Source: JBJHDF01 sp050486405
GTDB taxonomy: Bacteria; Pseudomonadota; Gammaproteobacteria; Pseudomonadales; Cellvibrionaceae
DNA length: 9,255 nucleotides
Assembly: GCA_050486405.1 (NCBI GenBank)
Contig: JBJHDF010000051.1
Location: 1-9,255, forward strand
Direction: 5' to 3'
Shown: positions 7,501-9,255 of the stretch, piece after piece
Layout: each line of letters opens with the position of its first letter
Numbering within the stretch: position 1 is the first letter of the stretch
Position numbers and translations under genes: made by a program
The notes under the pieces: model-generated
Seen by the model: the letters and a program-made list of their open reading frames with translations, nothing else
What the model was told of the DNA's origin: nothing
Database searches by the model: none

Positions 7501-7885
7501 CGTCCTGCCAGCGCTGCGCCAGCGCACCCATGGTGTCGTAGCCAGGCGTTTCCTGGCCATGACTGTCAGCCAGAGTCACTTCGTAGCGCCCCTGCAGATA
7601 CACACCGGCCGAAGACCCCTCCGGCAACATGAATTCCATGCGCAGAATGCTGTCCCCGAAATGCTCCCGGGTTTCCAGATGACCGCTCTCGCTCCAGTGC
7701 TCGCCGTTGATCGCAATGCGATTTTCTTCCTCGCGGGTCCAGCGCAACGTAGCGCCATCCACCGCCACGGTGCCTACCCGTTGCCAATGCTCGTTATCGA
7801 GAAAGTAACTCAGGGGGTCGTCGGGCTGCTGAGCAAACGCCAGTGCTGACAACAGGGAAAAAATTACTGTGGCTGGTAAACGCAT
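4541..7885 (-). CDS. Large secreted DUF1080 - cytochrome c - beta-propeller fusion protein
   Basis: Predicted 1114 residues from the ATG at 7885. A GTG two codons upstream (7891) would overlap the GAGG Shine-Dalgarno at 7893-7896, so the ATG is preferred. A Sec signal peptide covers 1-18 (cleavage near AFA|QQ). Domains in order are: DUF1080/PF06439-like jelly roll (about 22-230; RYEVTLADS 100-108, GQWQT 149-153); mono-haem cytochrome c (about 243-368) with CASCH at 264-268 and likely distal ligand Met342 in IMPTYGEDM; a beta-rich region (about 375-635) with strings typical of planctomycete cytochrome proteins (NYSFD, GYRLD, FQYRVG); a propeller of the PVC 'membrane-bound dehydrogenase' or sorbosone-dehydrogenase-like type (about 643-985) with a calcium-type loop DTNGDGRAD (729-737) and DNQGEFVGTSKLY; and a small beta-sandwich C-terminus. 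It probably acts in the periplasm on oxidised glycosides or sugars and passes electrons through its haem. Substrate and catalytic residues are unknown. Haem attachment needs a Ccm system, which is not in the window. Confidence 0.85.
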   Translation of the reverse strand: MRLPATVIFSLLSALAFAQQPDDPLSYFLDNEHWQRVGTVAVDGATLRWTREEENRIAINGEHWSESGHLETREHFGDSILRMEFMLPEGSSAGVYLQGRYEVTLADSHGQETPGYDTMGALAQRWQDGREPSGFDGRAPLSNAALPAGQWQTLEVEFRAPRYDDANNKVDNALLLSVIINGERVQYKTIATGFTRDSLFPWEQDTGPMMIRGNRGPIAIRSFDVRRADFSQVQVPEESGQATNREQLVDFVAQGEALYRGLGCASCHSTVEGDPSVRTGSNLFGLFTQPPRDREIAVGADGDRFTVRADRSYLHRSIRDPDSELAIAESGGRRGQAYPAIMPTYGEDMLSDNQIDAIGAYLLTLNHLPQQGPVVRLVEEGGPEQYDPLLDGLQFLVTDRTRIQRGPMPGMSGRAIHVGLPNGINYSFDPRVLGLVRVWQGGFLYMRGELTNRGGSGLRTGFETREIDLDGAETLFAPLNSAGEMIDFSFKEPKFQDNATIEHYLYSEIDHLERLQQVNAAFLGYRLDTRRHDAAPAFQYRVGQNRLAVRSDFAADGQVTIQVSGSLAETQRFVVNDRVLRDIQVSAGEIRDGIWELPAEATAVASLQARIRVVSDPWRPEPKAFEYQRQPLKTLASSANLPAGYSIEDYLPPRDNYGRDQLFEALGLAVAPDGTLVVATRTAGVWRLVDGHWQLFAEGLFDILGVEVEDERGLSLVVSQKAELTRLSDTNGDGRADTFETLFDAHGFHSNYHTYMHGPARGGDGAYYVAINLAHADEAIYKADGMYMGSQGGLSGWAFRITPNGDYELFARGLRSPAGIATAPDGRVWFADNQGEFVGTSKLYVLERDRFYGHPSGLIDLPGMTPDSPEIAWEAVADTREKEVVLFAQNLVANSPGHPIWDTTEGKFGPFAGQIFIGDQTLSNLMRVTTEKVAGLEQGAVIPFADGLASGAMRPVFLPDGSLLMGQTGRGWQSRGGHVASLQRIIWDGETVMPALLKVTATPGGFDLHLTHALQISSDEVEQRLSVRSWTYRDAPDYGSDMLGQRDEALAGVSVSADRKVIRLQLADSSIPDVHPHQVGRQYHLRLDTRDLFAEPGPEQLEAYYTLYRFPESE

Positions 7886-7898
7886 GGACACACCTCAA

Positions 7899-7990
7899 AG
7901 CCCCCCAAAGGGCTAACGGAAGTGGGCGCGGCAACGCCCGGGGAGTTAATCGAAAACGCTGGCGGTTGCGCGGGTACATGCCGCGCAACC
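7899..7990 (-). other. Cluster of three hairpins between the two DUF1080 genes
   Basis: The 118-base spacer between the DUF1080 gene and the large fusion gene is almost filled by inverted repeats. There is a 10-bp GC stem GGTTGCGCGG/CCGCGCAACC with a 7-base loop (7964-7990), a 5-bp stem GGGCG/CGCCC (about 7924-7939), and a 5-bp stem AGCCC/GGGCT (7899-7914) just upstream of the Shine-Dalgarno of the large gene. None has an adjacent T-run on the minus strand, so readthrough is likely. They may stabilise the upstream mRNA or adjust translation of the large gene. Confidence 0.55.
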
Positions 7991-8003
7991 GGCCCGGCAT
8001 GCA

Positions 8004-8795
8004 TTACTGAAGTGGTTTGATTTCCCGAATCCAGATGTTGCGGAAACTCACTAAATCGCCGTGATCCTGCAGGCGCAGCGGCGCACAACCGTGGGGCTCT
8101 ACCTGGGGAGGACCAATCCATTCAGTGGTACCCTGAATCCGAAAGTGATTCTGCACCAGTACGCCGTTGTGCAGCACAGTGACCGTACCCTGCTCAACCA
8201 GTCCACCGGTTTCACCAAAGCGCGGGGCCGTATAGATAATGTCGTAAGTCTGCCACTCACCCGGCGCGCGGGAGGCGTTCACCAGGGGAATGGACTGCTT
8301 GTAAATCGATGCCGCCTGACCGTTGGGGTGGGTTTTGTTTTCGTAGGAGTCCAGCACCTGCACCTCATAGCGCTCCTGGAAAAACACGCCACTGTTGCCC
8401 CGCCCCTGGCCCTCGCCGCGGATTTCCGCAGGCGTGCGCCACTCCAGGTGCAACTGCACATCGCAGAAGGACTGTCGGGTACGGATATCACCAGTACCAG
8501 GCACCACAGTCATAGCGCCGTCACCGTCCACTGACCAGGGGGCCTCGCCGCCGTTTCTGACAGACTCCCACTGGCTCAGATCAGTGCCGTCAAACAGCAC
8601 TATCGCATCCGAAGGGGGCTCGCCGGGATTGGCGGTGATCACAGGGGGCACCGGCTCCCAGACCTCGGTTTTCTGGGCCTGCTGCCAGGGTTCCAGTTTC
8701 TCCTCAGCCTGCAGACCGCAAGAAGCGGTCGCCAGCAACGCCAACAACACCGTAAACCCCTGTCGCCGGGGCATTTTATAATGTGGCTTCATCAT
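8004..8795 (-). CDS. Secreted DUF1080 (3-keto-glycoside hydrolase-like) protein
   Basis: The 263-residue protein has a basic N-terminus (PRRQ) and a hydrophobic segment at about 14-24, then LQA|EE, which suits Sec export and cleavage after residue 30. A Cys at 26 is preceded by TAS, a poor lipobox, so a soluble periplasmic protein is favoured over a lipoprotein. The rest is one PF06439/DUF1080 domain: FDGTDLSQW at 68-76, GNSGVFFQ at 133-140 with RYEVQVLDSY at 142-151, GEWQTYDI at 179-186, LQDHG at 242-246 and FRNIWIREI at 251-259. Characterised members of this family cleave 3-keto-glycosides; the exact substrate here is unknown. Two adjacent ATG codons (8795, 8792) could start it, behind a weak GAGAG. 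It precedes the large DUF1080-cytochrome gene on the same strand and probably forms an operon with it. Confidence 0.9.
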   Translation of the reverse strand: MMKPHYKMPRRQGFTVLLALLATASCGLQAEEKLEPWQQAQKTEVWEPVPPVITANPGEPPSDAIVLFDGTDLSQWESVRNGGEAPWSVDGDGAMTVVPGTGDIRTRQSFCDVQLHLEWRTPAEIRGEGQGRGNSGVFFQERYEVQVLDSYENKTHPNGQAASIYKQSIPLVNASRAPGEWQTYDIIYTAPRFGETGGLVEQGTVTVLHNGVLVQNHFRIQGTTEWIGPPQVEPHGCAPLRLQDHGDLVSFRNIWIREIKPLQ

Positions 8796-8837
8796 TATTC
8801 TCTCTACTGTCGTAATTCGGGTAAGTTCAGCAGGGCA

Positions 8838-8866
8838 ACTATAGCACGCCCCTGCCGCAGCAAAAA
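8838..8866 (-). promoter_or_regulatory. Candidate promoter of the DUF1080 gene
   Basis: On the minus strand TATAGT (8843-8838; five of six bases match TATAAT) lies 17 bases downstream of a weak TTTTTG (8866-8861). The predicted leader would be about 36 bases before the ATG at 8795. A second -10-like TATACT lies at 8883-8878 without a clear -35. The -10 match is seen directly; which box is used is uncertain. Confidence 0.4.
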
Positions 8867-8868
8867 TT

Positions 8869-8879
8869 CTGTCGGACAG
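8869..8879. promoter_or_regulatory. Small palindrome CTGTCGGACAG upstream of the DUF1080 promoter
   Basis: A perfect 5+5 inverted repeat with a one-base centre lies next to the -35 region and overlaps the alternative -10 box. It is placed where an operator for a repressor could sit, but 11 bases is short and no regulator gene is nearby. It lacks the CTGT-N8-ACAG spacing of a LexA box. Confidence 0.25.
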
Positions 8880-8960
8880 TATATAAAACTATTTTCACAG
8901 AGTAAAACAAGAAGACTGAAAGACAAGCAGCCACCGCCAATCGACGGCCCACCACAACGA

Positions 8961-8993
8961 AAAACACCCTGCCGGAAGTCCGACAGGGTGTTT
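8961..8993 (-). terminator. Second rRNA-operon terminator (T2-like)
   Basis: The stem AAACACCCTG (8993-8984 on the minus strand) pairs with CAGGGTGTTT (8971-8962). The stem continues inward past one mismatch with CGGA/TCCG around a 2-base loop. On the minus strand the stem runs into five T's, as in an intrinsic terminator. On the plus strand a TTTGTATTTA tail makes weak bidirectional activity possible. The stretch from here to the DUF1080 promoter (about 8884-8960) shows nothing else recognisable. Confidence 0.85.
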
Positions 8994-8998
8994 GTATT

Positions 8999-9070
8999 TA
9001 AGAGCTTGACGAAAGCTGGCCCCGCGAGCGCAGCGAGTGTATTGGGTCTGACCGTGGGTCAGCGTCAAGC
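8999..9070 (-). repeat. Duplicated 5S rRNA 3' end with a 5S-like closing stem
   Basis: The 14-base string TAAGAGCTTGACGA at 8999-9012 repeats exactly the sequence at 9135-9148, which is the 3' end of 5S rRNA and its flank. The copy's GCTTGACG (9004-9011) is matched by CGTCAAGC at 9063-9070, so it can form a closing helix like that of 5S around only about 51 bases, including a 6-bp hairpin CTGACC/GGTCAG (9048-9062). The interior does not resemble 5S. It looks like a decayed or partly deleted second 5S copy, or a duplicated tail. From memory, E. coli rrnB also repeats its 5S tail between T1 and T2. Confidence 0.7.
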
Positions 9071-9093
9071 CCTGCGGTGAGCTGCGGAGCGCC

Positions 9094-9130
9094 AAAAAAA
9101 TACCCCGAACCATGGCTGATTCGGGGTATT
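9094..9130 (-). terminator. First rRNA-operon terminator (T1-like)
   Basis: On the minus strand AATACCCCGAA (9130-9120) pairs with TTCGGGGTATT (9109-9099) in a perfect 11-bp stem with a 10-base loop, ending in a run of seven T's (9100-9094). It lies about 10 bases after the 5S rRNA. This is a strong intrinsic terminator for the rRNA operon. Confidence 0.93.
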
Positions 9131-9139
9131 GGGATAAGA

Positions 9140-9255
9140 GCTTGACGATGACCTACTCTCACATGGGGAAACCCCACACTACCATCGGCGCTAAGTCGTT
9201 TCACTTCTGAGTTCGGGATGGGATCAGGTGGTTCCAACTCGCTATGATCGTCAAG
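9140..9255 (-). rRNA. rrf: 5S ribosomal RNA
   Basis: The reverse complement reads as a near-complete gammaproteobacterial 5S rRNA: CTTGACGATCATAG at the 5' end, then GGAACCACCTGATCCCATCC, CGAACTCAGAAGTGAAACG, CGCCGATGGTAGTGTGGGG, CCCCATGTGAGAGTAGG and a 3' TCGTCAAG that pairs with the 5' CTTGACGA. About 116 bases are present; the mature 5' end may extend one or two bases past the right edge. It is the last gene of an rRNA operon whose 23S and 16S genes lie outside the window. Confidence 0.97.

Noticed and set aside
7886..7891. GTG at 7891 as the start of the large fusion protein
   Set aside because: The GAGG Shine-Dalgarno at 7893-7896 is only one base from this GTG but seven bases from the ATG at 7885, so the ATG is the better start.
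8712..8726. Lipoprotein signal (Cys26) in the small DUF1080 protein
   Set aside because: The residues before Cys are T-A-S, and a lipobox normally needs Leu, Val or Ile at -3. A standard signal peptidase site at LQA|EE fits better, though a lipoprotein is not excluded.
8869..8879. LexA (SOS) box
   Set aside because: The site reads CTGT-CGG-ACAG, with a 3-base centre instead of the 8-base centre of the gammaproteobacterial LexA box.
8781..9080. Plus-strand open frame of about 99 codons in the region between the DUF1080 gene and 5S
   Set aside because: It crosses a terminator hairpin and the 5S-tail repeat, has no ribosome binding site or motif that I could see, and its composition is explained by the non-coding spacer.

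Overview
The window looks like a piece of a GC-rich gammaproteobacterial chromosome. The evidence is a Pseudomonas/E. coli-type 5S rRNA, the tRNA cluster Thr(UGU)-Tyr(GUA)-Gly(UCC)-Thr(GGU) running into tuf, and protein sequences of the Pseudomonas/Cellvibrio type. A marine, polysaccharide-degrading member of Cellvibrionales/Pseudomonadales would fit, but the family-level placement is a guess. Every supported gene is on the minus strand, so the biological reading direction is from position 9255 down to 1.

Reading that way, the window opens with the 5S rRNA that ends an rRNA operon (9255-9140). A strong intrinsic terminator follows, then a stretch carrying a duplicated copy of the 5S 3' end, then a second terminator (to about 8961). 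Next is a two-gene accessory module: a secreted DUF1080 (3-keto-glycoside hydrolase-like) protein (8795-8004), and a very large secreted multidomain protein that joins a DUF1080 domain, a c-type cytochrome and a beta-propeller of the PVC 'membrane-bound dehydrogenase' type (7885-4541). The housekeeping genes alr, birA and coaX follow, joined by two 4-base ATGA stop/start overlaps. A membrane-anchored SPOR-domain protein comes next (1506-781), then four tRNA genes and the 5' end of tuf, which runs off the left edge.

The overall order matches the E. coli rrnB-murB-birA-coaA-thrU-tyrU-glyT-thrT-tufB region. Here alr and the accessory module occupy the murB slot, and type III pantothenate kinase (coaX) occupies the slot of the unrelated type I enzyme coaA. 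The DUF1080/cytochrome pair is the least ordinary content. It probably acts in the periplasm on oxidised sugars or glycosides and passes electrons through its haem, but the substrate cannot be read from the sequence.

Regulatory features seen directly are: a good sigma70-type promoter for the tRNA-tuf operon whose -10 box contains the SPOR gene's stop codon; a terminator-like hairpin with six T's between the last tRNA and tuf; two terminators after 5S; and several GC-rich intergenic hairpins. No CRISPR array, insertion sequence, integrase or attachment site was seen.
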